Under the pieces are notes generated by a model. The model searched no databases, was not told the DNA's origin, and worked only from the letters and a program-made list of their open reading frames with translations. A DNA stretch of 64,000 bases from Ailanthus altissimus. Taxonomy: Eukaryota > Streptophyta > Magnoliopsida > Sapindales > Simaroubaceae. Every line of letters starts with the position of its first letter. Positions within the stretch are counted from its first letter, which is position 1. Position numbers and translations under genes: made by a program. The stretch lies in NCBI GenBank assembly GCA_946807835.1, contig OX327696.1, forward strand, positions 2,554,501 to 2,618,500, written 5' to 3'. Below, in pieces: positions 1 to 11,350 of the stretch.

Positions 1-689
1 GTGTATGTATATGTATGTTTTTATGATGAATACATAAACCACATGCATGTAGTTATGAATTAATCAACACTCTAACATAATTAATATAGAATTTAATTTT
101 AATGAGTTTTGTTTTAACTAATTACCACATGAATATAAGTAATTGGTTAGTCAAAATATTTTCAGTCGACCATTGAAAGAGGCTTGTGAATATATTAGGT
201 TTCTTAGTTAACAATTCATATTGATGAATGAACTTAAGTGGAATATATGAGATTCAAGTAAAGTATTGAGGGATAATTATAGTCTTAGGCTCTTTACTAA
301 AGGTGAATTAATATCTATCTTCTCTACTCTATTTTATTTATTTTGTTTGTCTACTAAAGGTTTTATTGGTTTGAATACTTGGATTGTTTGACTAAAAATA
401 AGATGATACAATTGTAGTACTTAATAGGGTTAACATTAATTATGCGTGAAAATGATACTCTACTCGTCTTATATTACTTGTTTATGATAACGTGCACTTG
501 CACTTTAGTACAACACAACAAGTTTTTGACATCATTGTTAGAGAATTATTTATGATCTTTTTTAATAATAATACCAATTTATCATGTTTTTAATTAAAAG
601 CCTTTTTCTTTTATTATATAGTTACTTTTCATTTTTTTTTAGTTAGTCTTTATCCATTCATGATAACCAAGAAAAATCAAGCTAAAGCC
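1..689. other. AT-rich DNA, no gene recognised
   Basis: No reading frame, RNA gene or repeat boundary could be supported. The segment precedes a decayed Athila-like gag on the + strand and may be that element's untranslated leader, but no LTR end or primer-binding site was seen. Confidence 0.4.
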
Positions 690-3300
690 CAAAGATCACT
701 ACAAGACTTAGCAATTCCATTAGTAGATGGTATCCAATTCTAGCATTTAAAGACCTGCTATTAATGTCAATAACTTTAATTCAGTGGACCACCAAATGAT
801 GATCTAAATCAACATATCATAAAGTTTCTAGAATTTGTAATTTATTCAAATACAATGGAGTTTTGAATAATGCAATATGACTTCAACTATTTCCTTTCTC
901 ATTTAAGGAAAAGGCAAAGAGCTAGCTAATGTCCTTACCATCTGGTTCAATAACAACATATGATGACTTGGCCAAGAAATCATTAGCCAAAGTATTTTCA
1001 TTGGCTAAGACAACAAAGATGAGAAATTTGTTATGTGTAATGTATGTATATACTATAAATGCAAGTGCACCTTATAGAAAAAAGTAATATAGTGATAAGT
1101 AGGATGTCAATCCTACATGGAATGGTGTTATTCCATGTTAATTACTAAAATGATTTCTTCCTACTTTTAACAAAAAATAGATTTTCAAATTAAATTAAGC
1201 TAATGTAAATTAAAAAGTCAAATAAAATATAGATCTAAAGTTTTATGATTGAAATACCAATTTGAGACTATCTAGGATTATATCTATCCCTTATTATGCA
1301 ATTTAAACCGGTTAGATCTATGTTAAGTTAATCCCTTAGTTTGAAATATTGATTAAAATATTAAATTCTTTACTAGCTTTTTCTAATGGTCAAGTGCATA
1401 TACTTTATGCAATTAATTATTTATATTTTGATTATAATTGAATTGAAATAAAATTCATTAAGTGTAGGTTTTATAGATTATGTATATTCCTATCTCATAT
1501 GAAACTTATAACTACTATGCTATAATCATACATCAATTTTCCTTAGGCTAAACATAAATATGTCTTTTTTTCAAGTTTATTTATGTGTTCATAAATCAAT
1601 CTAATTAATGACAAAGTAAAAGAATTGCATTAAGCACAAGCAAACCAAAGAATTTAAAACTGACTTCATAACATAAAAGAAAGAACTGAATTTAACTACA
1701 TAATGACTCCAAGTTGTATTCCTAGATAAAAGAGATTAGTTTATGATAATAACAAGAGTTTTGGAACAAATAACAATAAGCATGATGAAAAAAAGCATAT
1801 TGCAAAAAAAAAAAAAAAAAAAATAGAGAGAGAAGAAGAATCCCTTATTCTATTGGTCTTTTGTTTTTGGTTGATGTAGAAATCCTTATTTCAAGCTCTT
1901 GATTTATGGTTTAAACTTTAAAATAGAGTATATAATCCTGTCCTTCCTTCTATTTGGCTCAATGGTTATTAATTTATAGGTTTAACGCGTTGAATTAGGG
2001 AAAACTTTACCCCTTAAGAAAGTCAACTTTTACTGCAAATTACTCTAACATTGCGGCATTAGAGACACCGAAATTAGCATTGCAGCATTAGGGTATAGGC
2101 ACAATTGGACACTATTTTTCACTATTTTCTCCGTTTACATCCGAATTACAGCATCTTCACCCCAATAGTCATTAAATCTATAAATCATCAATAATATGCA
2201 TAAATATCCCAATAATTAGGATTAAATGAATAAATATTAATTTAGGAAATCAAAATATTAAACATAATTAAGCCCTATCATAATGACAATACTTCTTTCA
2301 TGTAGTATGACTTAGAGTTCTTATGTGAAGCTTGGGAAAGATTTAAAGATTTACTGAGAAAGTGTCCACATCATGAAATTCTTAGATGATTGCTTGTGCA
2401 GACTTTCTATAATGAATTAGTATGACACTTAAAGACAAATGTAGACGATGCAATTGAAGGTTCTTTGATAAGTAAATCTACTAATAAAGCTTATGATCTA
2501 TTAGAGGAGATGGTTTCCAATAATTATCAATGGCCATCTGAGAGACTAGCTCCAAAACAAAGTTAATAGTATTCATAATGTGGAGGCATTTTCTTCGTTA
2601 GCTATACAAGTTAACTTGTTGTCAAAGAATATTAATGTTATCAAACTAAATGCTTTAAAGAGTCAAACTATTACTTGTGATTTCTTTAGAGACAAACATA
2701 AGAATGGCCAGTGCCTAGAACTAACTCAATATGAAGGATATCATAATAGGTAGCAGAACAATCCCAACTCAAAATTCTATAATAAAGGGTAGAGAAATCA
2801 TCCTAACTTCTCATGCGGAGATAATCAAGGTTAAGTATCACAACTAATGAATCCTCTTAGATTTCCTTCCCAACCATAGCCTCTTAGAAGAGATGTTCAT
2901 GCAATACATGAGATAGATAAATGTTCTTTTACAAAGTTAAGATGCTCTTCTATAGAGTTAAGCAATTTTCCTACAAAAGCTAAGCTGCTTCTCAGCGGAC
3001 TTTAGGGACTTAAGTGGGATAACTAAAAAATATTATTTACAGTCATCCTTAAGGAACACTACTTAGCAACACATAATTCAATCCAATAAGAAATATTGAA
3101 CACTAGAAGGCAATCACTTTGAGGAGTAGGAAAAAGCTATTGGTAACTGCTAAAAGACTCAATCAAAAGAGAGTTCTCATGAAAATGAATTGCAGATGGA
3201 TGAGACCAAAAAGGATTGAGAAAAAGAAGAAGAAAAAGCACGAAAAAAAAAAACAACTTAAGCCTTTACTATCCAACACTACCATTTCCCTATAGACTTT
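690..3300 (+). pseudogene. Decayed Athila-like gag, split by a solo LTR
   Basis: Conceptual translation with many stops and frameshifts gives fragments of plant Ty3/Athila-type Gag: a 'SGPPNDDLNQH' segment near 780, 'AKVFSLAKTTKMRN' ending near 1025, then after the solo LTR 'EAWERFKDLLRKCPHHE' near 2325-2385 and 'KAYDLLEEMVSNNY' near 2490. The same blocks occur in the same order in the better preserved gag at 27856-28410 (- strand) of this window, so the family call rests on two copies. In the family, Gag forms the virus-like particle of the retrotransposon. No pol domain follows. The element is old and cannot make a protein. Confidence 0.75.
1036..2280 (-). mobile_element. Solo LTR (Athila-like) inserted in gag
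   Basis: The segment begins TG and ends CA (CCCTATCA). It is flanked by TTATG (1031-1035) and TAATG (2281-2285), a 4/5 target-site match. The interrupted gag resumes directly after it. Its left edge (CTATAAATGCAAGTGCACC) resembles the left edges of the LTRs at 23472 and 61785, and it shares the phrase 'gtcaatcctacatgg' with their 'atcgatcccacatgg'. A reversed TATA-like AATTTATAGG near 1970 indicates - orientation. There are no internal coding domains and no second LTR, so a solo LTR is inferred. A poly-A run lies near 1806. Confidence 0.7.
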
Positions 3301-3924
3301 AAGAGAAGAACCTTAACCAACATCAGTTTACTAATAATTTCTCTTAGTGTTTAGAATGGACATAGTGAAAACAACTGAAGCCATAGCACCGTCAATCAAA
3401 GCCACCGTACCATCCCACCACATCCATCATTTAGCTACCATGTATGCCAAAAGCCGCCATTCAAAGATCAAAGCCGCCACACCGTCAATCAAAATTATTG
3501 CACCATTAATCATAACTATCGCACTATCAATTAAAGCCACCATCAAAGATTGAAGATGTCAGCCACCATGCTCGAGCACCATCATTCTCTGTCACCACAA
3601 CAGGCATCGATTCCAGAACAAATCTATTAGATTGAAGTCCCGATCAATGATCAAAGTCGTCGTCTTCCCTTCATCGTCCTTCCACTATCGTCCCTCAGTT
3701 TGATTAAATTAAAATTCTCTTGATGTAGTTTTGAGTATTTTTATTTCGTGGGTTTAAATATTTTATGAAATTCGATTGAGATTTGATGTGTATTGTGGAA
3801 ATGGTTGTTTCAAAATCTCTCATTACATCACTTCACTATTTAATAATTACTTGACACATTATTTGAGATAGAAAGATTTGAGATACAATTTAAAAAATGT
3901 ATTATTATTTTTAATAATATTTAT
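3301..3924. other. Low-complexity stretch and AT-rich spacer
   Basis: 3380-3545 contains repeated variants of 'caccgtcaatcaaagcc', giving a short meaningless open frame. 3820-3880 has a motif (ATTACTTGACACATTATTTGA) shared with the MITE-like repeats at 17391-17843, so a fragment of that family is likely. No gene is supported. Similarity to WSD intron 2 begins at about 3925. Confidence 0.45.
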
Positions 3925-5339
3925 AATATGCTATAAAAATGTGCCTCATGATCAATTTATTTAAAAATTTATTATTTATTGAAATAATGTAGTTATATGA
4001 TATAGAATAAAACTTACAAAATATTCCTACAGATAAAGTTAAATTGAGTTGGGTAGACCTTTCCTTTTTTGAAGTTCCATGTCCCATTCACCGCAACTAA
4101 ATTTAGAAATAAAAATTCTAGACGGCAAAAGGTGTACTACCCTTAAAAAGTAATTTTCATGGCAGAGAGTTTTTTAGCCTAAATTATTTGATCAAATCAA
4201 TGCGCATAATTCCCTCGTTGTGAAGTGATGAAGTTCTTGAATGGACCTCGAATTTACACGTGGGCTGAGAGTGTTTATGATCTCTGGCTGGTTCCATACC
4301 TAACAATAAACTCCCATGTAACTAATTAATGTGACTGAAAATTGCTTTTGGGTTTTATAATTATTGTTGCCATTTCATCTGATGGCCACGCTTCAACTAA
4401 TCTGTTGAAATTTATGGCTCGAAGCTGTGGGGAATAATTAGCACTTCCCCACACTGACATATGAAAGGAAACATCACGTCGTTAATAATTTAGTGTATGA
4501 AAATTATTGAAACCAAATTATTTGATCTCAAACGGGAACGTTCTCACATTTTTTAGAATACGAATTTTAATTATACATAGTATATTTATTGTATAACTAA
4601 ACGATGACATTGTATTTTAATATACTTAGGATATTTGTTACTCTTTATAAGTTAATTTGTATAAGTATTTTCAACAAGTTTTATATTAATTTTGTTGATA
4701 ACAGACTATTAATGACATTTTTTCCTGAACAATCTTCTTGGGGACTCGGTTATACAAGCAAGAAATTAGCCAGGATTCAAGCAAAGCAAATTCTACAGCA
4801 TTGGTGTTGCTCAATACCAGGGTTTTCTGAAGCTACGAATCAGTGAAAGATATGGTTAAGCCTAATGCTAAGTCACCATGGGGCAAATATTTTGCCTTCT
4901 TGCATGTTCCCATTCCAAAGTTAACTAAATCCAGGTCTGCAAATCCTCTCGGATTCCTCTTGAAAGCACGACAGATCATCAACGGCAAGAAAAGCTCTCT
5001 AGGATTTTACCTCACTGGCAGACTACTGGAGATTTTGAAGAAATTGAAAGGCCACGCGGTAACTCTATATATTAGTATATTGACTTGAAATTAATTAAAT
5101 TAAAAAAGTAAACTAGAATCATATTGCTTTGAAAAACGACCATGAATTGGTGTTGACGTTGCAACTAATTTAATTTGTCAGGAAGCAGCTAGATATATCT
5201 CTGGAACTATAAACAATACAAGCATGGCAATCACAAATATGATTGGGCCGTTGGAGTAGATGGCTTTGGCTAATCATCCGGTTAATGGCTTATATTTTGT
5301 GGTGGTTGGTGCACCTCAGGTATGAAAGGAAGGGAAGAG

Positions 5340-5344
5340 TAAAG
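5340..5344. repeat. Target-site duplication TAAAG (left)
   Basis: TAAAG precedes the inserted LTR and recurs at 8325-8329. The intact paralog reads 'gagtaaagaaaatctattcc' at the same place without the insertion. Confidence 0.88.
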
Positions 5345-6600
5345 TGAAACGACCTGCCCCAACCCAACCTTCGTATCAGGGCGAATTTGTGATCTTGAAC
5401 CGTTAGTTATAAACTTGGTTCTCTAAATTTACTAGGCAAAGGTAATAAAAATATGAGAAATGAAAATAAACAATTATACATTTATATGACTTCACTAAAT
5501 GTCTCATAAATATACTAATACTTATGGATACATGCCACAAGCGTCACACTGCTCAACGGGACTCTATGAATTCTGCAATACCTGGGGAGGAAAAAAATTA
5601 TAAGAAAAATGGGTGAGTCAAATGACTCAGTGAGTGATAAAAAGATAATTATACATATGTGCCCCACCCCCCGCCCCCTCTTTTTTAGTGATAAAACTAC
5701 CCATTAAAAAAAAATGTACCTTGAAAATAATATTAAAAAAATTCACATGATAAATAAAACGTAAACATATACAAATATCATAAATTTTCTTAAAACTTAT
5801 AATATAAAATAATCGTGAAACTGTATATTTAGTAATCATTAAATCTTTGCTAAAGTGTCAATATTTTTTTTTAACTGATCATGGTAAAACATATAAATGA
5901 TATAAAAATATCATGTATTATACTTATACTAAAAATCACACTAAACTAGTATCTAGGGGAAAAATTCGTCGTACCCAGAATACTTCTCGGGCAGAGCATT
6001 GGACGTACTCTTTTCTATGTCATCTCATATCCTCGTCTTACGCATGTGCAGAGCAAATTAACATCTTCATCTTACGTATGCGCAGAGCAAACTGGCTCCC
6101 AAAGAGCAAAGCGCCTATACACACGACCCAAAGCCTCTGTATATGTACAAACGGGCCCCAAAGGCCTAAATCTCATATCTCTATTTGAAGGGGAAAGGTA
6201 CAGTCTAATGGTTTCAAAATTATTTCTTTTATACAATACGTAAACTTATAACATTTCTTTATATCATATCTTATACTTTATACTTTACACTTTAATCACA
6301 TAAATTATTTAAGCATATTTGTAATACTATGTACTACCATGAATCATAAATTTTTAATTATAAAATCTTTACATTTAATATAATTATACAATAAATTATA
6401 GTAAATTCTAAACAAAATCTATGTACATAAACTGTTCTGATCATAATAATGTTTCAATTAACATAATCATAAACATGCCATAACATATTCTAAAAGCATA
6501 ATTAGTTAATCACAACATCTATTTATTTAGATTAAATTATGAAATAAATAAGAACAATACTTGTGAAATTAAACAATGAAACTATTGAACTAAAAACATA

Positions 6601-6605
<5 letters not shown>

Positions 6606-6631
<26 letters not shown>
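6606..6631. repeat. (TA)n microsatellite
   Basis: An uninterrupted TA dinucleotide run inside the solo LTR. Confidence 0.95.
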
Positions 6632-6999
6632 GCATTCACTCAACATTTACACTCTTAATTCTTATTTCTTTTAACCGTATGTATACATACACGCTCACTA
6701 ATTTTATAAACTCTTCCTTAATTATTAGTCACATATAAATACTCATAAATTTCATTTCATGTCAACAACTAAAATAGACACACAATAACAAACTAATTTT
6801 ATCAGATATTCATCATAATTATTATTAAGTCTCATATATCCCTAATTTAATATTTCTATTTAAAACTTTATTCCAAAAAATTACAATTACCCATAAGCCA
6901 AAACTATTATAAATAATTATAAAGAGAAAACATTCAATAAAATTTCATACATACATATATATTTATACATATTAGTTCCATGGCCAATATAATAAATAT

Positions 7000-7770
7000 A
7001 CATGCACACATATTTTCATACATACATACACGCACATACAATCATCCATACATACATATCGATTCCATGGCAAATAAAAATATTATACATATATACATAC
7101 ACACACAAACATACATGCCCATATATCAATTACATAACAAATCAAATACAATATAAATATATACATACCCATCAAATTCATGGCTAATACAACATAATAT
7201 ACACATACATACCCATCAAATTCATGGCTAATACAACATAATATACATACTACATACACATAAATACATACATGCCCATATATCAATTCCATAACAAATT
7301 AAATATAATATAAATATATACATACCCATCAAATTCATGGCTAATACAACATAATATACACATATACATACCCATCAAATTCATGACTAATACAACATAA
7401 TATACATACTACATACACACAAATACATACATGCCCATATATCAATTTCATAACAAATTAAATATAATATAAATATATACATACCCATCAAATTCATGGC
7501 TAATACAACATAATATACATACTACATACACACATACATACATGCATGCATATATTCATATATACTACATACACACCTACATACATGCATATATACATAC
7601 ATATCCATTCCATGACTTACACACATACACACCATGAAAATATATATAGTATAAATACATAAACACATGTACATACATATATACATACCTATAAATATAT
7701 ACATAGGAATATATACATACCATATATACATACATACTAATATATACATATTTCTCACATTAATCAAATA
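7000..7770. repeat. CATA-rich minisatellite with ~158-bp higher-order repeat
   Basis: 'catacccatcaaattcatgg' and 'catgcccatatatcaatt' recur. The latter appears near 7116, 7273 and 7432, giving a higher-order period of about 158 bp. It grades into irregular (CATA)n up to about 7750. Open frames here on both strands are products of the repeat, not genes. Confidence 0.85.
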
Positions 7771-7847
7771 TAAAATAAAAATAAAAATATATTAAATAAA
7801 TTTAAAAATAAAAGAAATCACTCACCTAATTATTCAACATCTTCTTC

Positions 7848-8050
7848 TCCTTCCTCTATTTTTCATTCTTTTTCTTTCTTCTTCTCATTTTCTCTCCTCT
7901 TTCTTTCATTCTTTTTCTTCTCCTTTTTTTTTTCCCACGGTTTCTTTCTCTCCCTCTCTTTTTTTTTCCTTTTCTTCTTCTTCTTCTTCTGTTTTTTTCT
8001 TTCCCTTTCCTTTCTTTTTCTTTTCTTTCTTTTCTTTTCTCCCCCTGTTC
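7848..8050. repeat. Pyrimidine-rich (CTTTT)n tract
   Basis: Over 200 bp of almost pure C/T on the + strand. The open frame on the - strand encodes only Lys/Arg/Glu low complexity. Confidence 0.9.
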
Positions 8051-8835
8051 CCTTTCTCTCATTTCAACGAAACACCACCCAAAAACCAAGACACAAATAA
8101 AAATAAATATAAAAAAAAACACATTTTTATTTCATCCACTCCTTTTTGACCTATAGGTCCCACATGTTTAAATAAAATATATAAGTAATAATATATAATA
8201 CATATATAATAATTTTCTTTAAAAAAATATATATAAAAATTATACTAGAGCTCCATCTATTAAAAGCCCACTTATTTAAAAAAAGATAAATAAAATTAAT
8301 AAAACAAATAACAATGGTATTACATAAAGAGAGTCTATTCCTTCCATTAAATGCAAACCATGTGCCTATTAATTTTAGATTTAGTTAGTTAATGCACATG
8401 ACTCATATTTAATAGAAGAAAGAGTATACTCCAGAAGTATTGGGGACTTTCCTAAAGGAATCACCATTTTCATGTTCCCACAAACAAATTTATATACACG
8501 ATTATATTCAACATAAGAAAAAAAAAAGGTGATTTTCTTACTGCTAACAAGAAGAAACATACATTTTTTTTATGTGATTGCAGAGTCTAACCGTAACAAT
8601 TGTAAGTTATATGGGAAAGATGAGGGTCGCTGTGGTAGCAGAAAAGGGGTTCATTGATGCCCACAAGTTGAAGTCATGCATAGAGAATGCATTCGAGATG
8701 ATACCCAAGGCTGCATGTGAAATTTCTCCTTCAACAGAGATATGTTAACACATGACCGTAGTGATATTCTTGCCTTTATATGGTAAAAAAATAAAATAAA
8801 ATAACATATGTTTATCAATATTACAATAACATATC

Positions 8836-8840
8836 AATTT
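8836..8840. repeat. Target-site duplication AATTT (left)
   Basis: Matches AATTT at 14394-14398. The flanking sequence on both sides joins up to match the intact WSD 3' flank near 51140-51205. Confidence 0.9.
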
Positions 8841-9316
8841 TGTTACAAAAATTTATAGGTTGAAACGTATCTTAATTTAAGGTAGTGGAGATGATAAATT
8901 ATAGAAAATTAATGACACAAAAATTTTACGTGAAAATTCCTCAAATAAATTGAAGAAAAAATCATGGGATAAGTATAGGAAATTTTTACTATGAAAATGG
9001 GATTACAACTATTTTCTAATTACAATGAGAGAATAATTTTCTCTCTCTCTTGAACATAAGAGATATACTTCAACCTCACATTTCTCTCTTAAAAAGTAAT
9101 GAAAAACTAAAGAATTTACTTTAAAATGAAGTATGAGATGATTTTCATAAATTAATAGAGCACTTTTATTTATAGGAGGATGTGGTAGTGTTCCAATTGA
9201 ACACATCATTTTTTATCTTAAAAAAAGGCACACATTGAATTCAAAAATTTAGGCCACTAACCATTTCTTTCTTCACAAATGGTGGCTTTAATTTTGTTGT
9301 GCCACGAACCACAATA
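8841..9316 (-). repeat. 3' LTR of Copia element (left copy)
   Basis: Begins TGTTACAAAAATTTATAGG and ends ACCACAATA. It aligns along its length with 13905-14393. The final CA has decayed to TA. Confidence 0.88.
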
Positions 9317-9439
9317 TTTCTCATACTTAAAGACTTGATTAAAATAATCACATTTTTATATATTCTTCTACCTACACTTGCCATTTTCATGCTGCTTACA
9401 TTTCTGTCGGGCTATATAAGAATTTACACTATAAGAAAT

Positions 9440-10240
9440 TGTCAGTATTGATCGGTTTAGTCAGTGCATCTGCTATGTTATCTTTGGTGTGATTTTTTTT
9501 TTTTTATATCCATGCTTCAATCTTCTACTACTTACTCTTATGTGCTTTGTTAAAAGTGAGATTTCTTACAATGTGTAAGGCACTCTGACAGTCACAATAC
9601 AAAGAAATATTCTCTTGACTATGCCTGAGCTCTTCTAAGAATATTGTTATCTAAATTACTTCTTTACAAGCTTATGTAGTTGTTATATACTTAGCTTCTG
9701 TTGTTGATAAAGCCACAATAATCTGAAGTTTAGAAACCTGGCTAACAACTCCTCCTACAATTGTAAACACATAACCTGTAGTGGATTTTCTTTTATCAAG
9801 ATCACCTGCAAAATCTGAATCAACATATCCATTAACAGCGAATTCTATTCCTCTATAACATATTACAGCACTGAGGTACCTTTAATATATCTCAGGATCC
9901 TTTTAACAGTATATACTATACTCGAGACATCTCATAACCTGTACTGGGATTGCTTATAAATCTACTAACCACTCTCACTGCTTTCACAATGTCCAGTCTT
10001 GTATAAATCATGGCAAACGTTAAGCTTTCCACTACTGATATATACTGTACTCGAGACATTTCATTCTTCTCTGCTTTATTTCTAGGACATATACTTAAAG
10101 ATAACTTAAAATTAATAGAAAGTAGAGTAGAAATGGCCTTACAATCTTGTCGTCCCAAGATCTTCTTCAAGTGGTTCTTTTGAGAAAGCCATATCTTTCT
10201 ATTATTTTTGTTTCAGTGAATTTGCATTCCTATAATCTTG
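9440..10240 (-). pseudogene. Copia RNase H region, decayed
   Basis: The - strand gives 'GYVDSDFAGDLDKRKSTTGYVFT' in two frames' worth of fragments, followed by 'ALSTTEAKYI' near 9690, the conserved C-terminal RNase H blocks of plant Copia polyproteins. In the family this domain removes the RNA strand during reverse transcription. Fragment 9916-10170 carries the preceding linker 'ILGRQDCKAISTLL'. Stops interrupt it; no function is expected. Confidence 0.8.
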
Positions 10241-10249
10241 TTTGCCGGT

Positions 10250-11350
10250 CATAAGTTCTTCATGTCAAATTCCATAACTATTTAAGCCTTTAACTCTATT
10301 TTTTGATCTTAGTTAAAGCTTGCCACCAACATGTCATCAACATACAAGAACAAGATAATGAGCTCATTATCACAAAACCTCGTGAAATATGTATAAGGAT
10401 CTACATTGAGTTTGTTGTATCCAAGGCTCAATATGAAAGAACCAAATCTCTTATGCCAACACCTCAATACATGTTTGAAACTTATAGAGATTTGTTCAAA
10501 CTGTAAACCAAGTTCTCTTTTCATGCTTTTGCAAAACCTTCAAGTTAGAGCATATAAATTTCTTTTTTAAGGTCACTATGAAGAAAAACCATTTTTACAT
10601 CTAACTATTCTAGATGTAAATTAAATATGGCACAAAGAACAAGGACTATTTAAATATTATTAAGTCTAATATCTGGTGAATTTGTTTTTTTATTGAAATC
10701 AATATCTTCTTTCTGAGCATATCCTTTTACCACCAATCTTGTATGATATCACTATACTTGATCATCGTTATTTTACTTGATCTTATAGACCTATTTGTTG
10801 CCAATAGCCTTCCATCCTTTTGGTAATGGTACAAGATCTTATTTTTTTATTCTTATGAAGAGCTTCAATTTCTTCATGCATTGCTGCAATACATAGAGAT
10901 ATATCTGAACTGTTCATTGCTTCTTGAAAAGTTGATGGCTCTCATTCTTTCGTTAAAAGACTGTATGCAACATTACCCTTCATATGATAATTCGAATACC
11001 AAACTGGTGATGACCTCACCCAATTTACCACCAATCTTACACGATATCGCTGTACTTGATCATCGCTATTTTACTTGATCTTGTAGACCCATTTGTTGCC
11101 AATAGCCTTCCATCCTTTTGGTAGTGGTACAAGATCTTATTTTCTATTCTTATGAAGAGCTTCAATTTCTTCTTGCATTGCTGCAATCCATAGAAATGTA
11201 TCTGAACTGTTCATTGCTTCTTGAAAAGTTGATGGCTCTCATTCCTTCGTTAGAAGACTGTATGCAACATTATCCTCCATATAATAATACGAATACCAAA
11301 CTGGTGATGACCTTACCAAATTTAATCATCTAAGAGGTGGCTCATCTGGC
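10250..11350 (-). pseudogene. Copia reverse transcriptase region, decayed, with internal duplication
   Basis: The catalytic 'YVDDML' box is visible in the - strand frame 10309-10524 ('LYVDDMLVASFN'), preceded by 'YNKLNVDPYTYFTR'. Upstream RT sequence is corrupted by a 298-bp tandem duplication (10727-11024 and 11025-11322). RT copies element RNA into DNA; this copy is non-functional. Confidence 0.85.
10727..11322. repeat. 298-bp tandem duplication in the RT region
   Basis: Two adjacent copies start at 'ttaccaccaatctt' (10727 and 11025). They share long matching blocks such as 'ttgttgccaatagccttcc' and 'gaactgttcattgcttcttg', with scattered substitutions. The duplication is therefore old but later than the element's own coding history. 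Confidence 0.9.

Larger units (their letters stand above)
5345..8324. mobile_element. 2,980-bp solo LTR in intron 4 of the WSD pseudogene
   Basis: It starts TGAAACGACCTGCCCC, ends GGTATTACA, and is flanked by TAAAG on both sides. TG...CA ends and a 5-bp duplication are hallmarks of LTR retrotransposons. Inside there are no gag or pol domains: it holds AT-rich DNA, a (TA)n run near 6608, a CATA-rich minisatellite (about 7000-7770) and a pyrimidine tract (about 7848-8050). The lack of coding or internal repeated ends suggests a solo LTR rather than a whole element. Another LTR-like segment starting TGACAGGACCTGACCC at 62958 has a similar opening and a similar 'gtgagctaaaagagctcagtgag' block, so it may be related. 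Confidence 0.82.
4705..8748 (+). pseudogene. Truncated WSD-family acyltransferase pseudogene (exons 3-5)
   Basis: Three exons align without indels to exons 3-5 of the intact gene at 48006-51044: exon 3' 4705-5058 (354 bp), exon 4' 5182-5319 (138 bp), exon 5' 8584-8748 (165 bp, ending TAA). The AG/GT splice signals are kept. Exons 1-2, including the catalytic HHxxxDG region, are missing: similarity to the intact copy starts inside intron 2 at about 3925. In-frame stops lie at 4726-4728 (GGA to TGA), 4828-4830 (CGA to TGA) and 5257-5259 (CAG to TAG). Intron 4' is enlarged to about 3.3 kb by an inserted solo LTR. WSD enzymes join fatty alcohol or diacylglycerol to acyl-CoA; this copy cannot. Exon 5' remains open and could only yield a non-functional transcript. 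Confidence 0.93.

Noticed and set aside
3347..3553. 68-codon open frame on + strand
   Set aside because: Built from a degenerate repeat of 'gtcaatcaaagcc'; no domain, composition artefact.
7100..7540. CRISPR-like regular repeats
   Set aside because: Eukaryotic minisatellite: spacers are themselves repeated and no cas genes are possible in this context.
7002..7767. Several open frames on both strands
   Set aside because: They translate the CATA-rich minisatellite and change frame with the repeat.
7856..8122. 88-codon Lys/Arg/Glu-rich frame on - strand
   Set aside because: Product of the pyrimidine tract; no start context or conserved motif.
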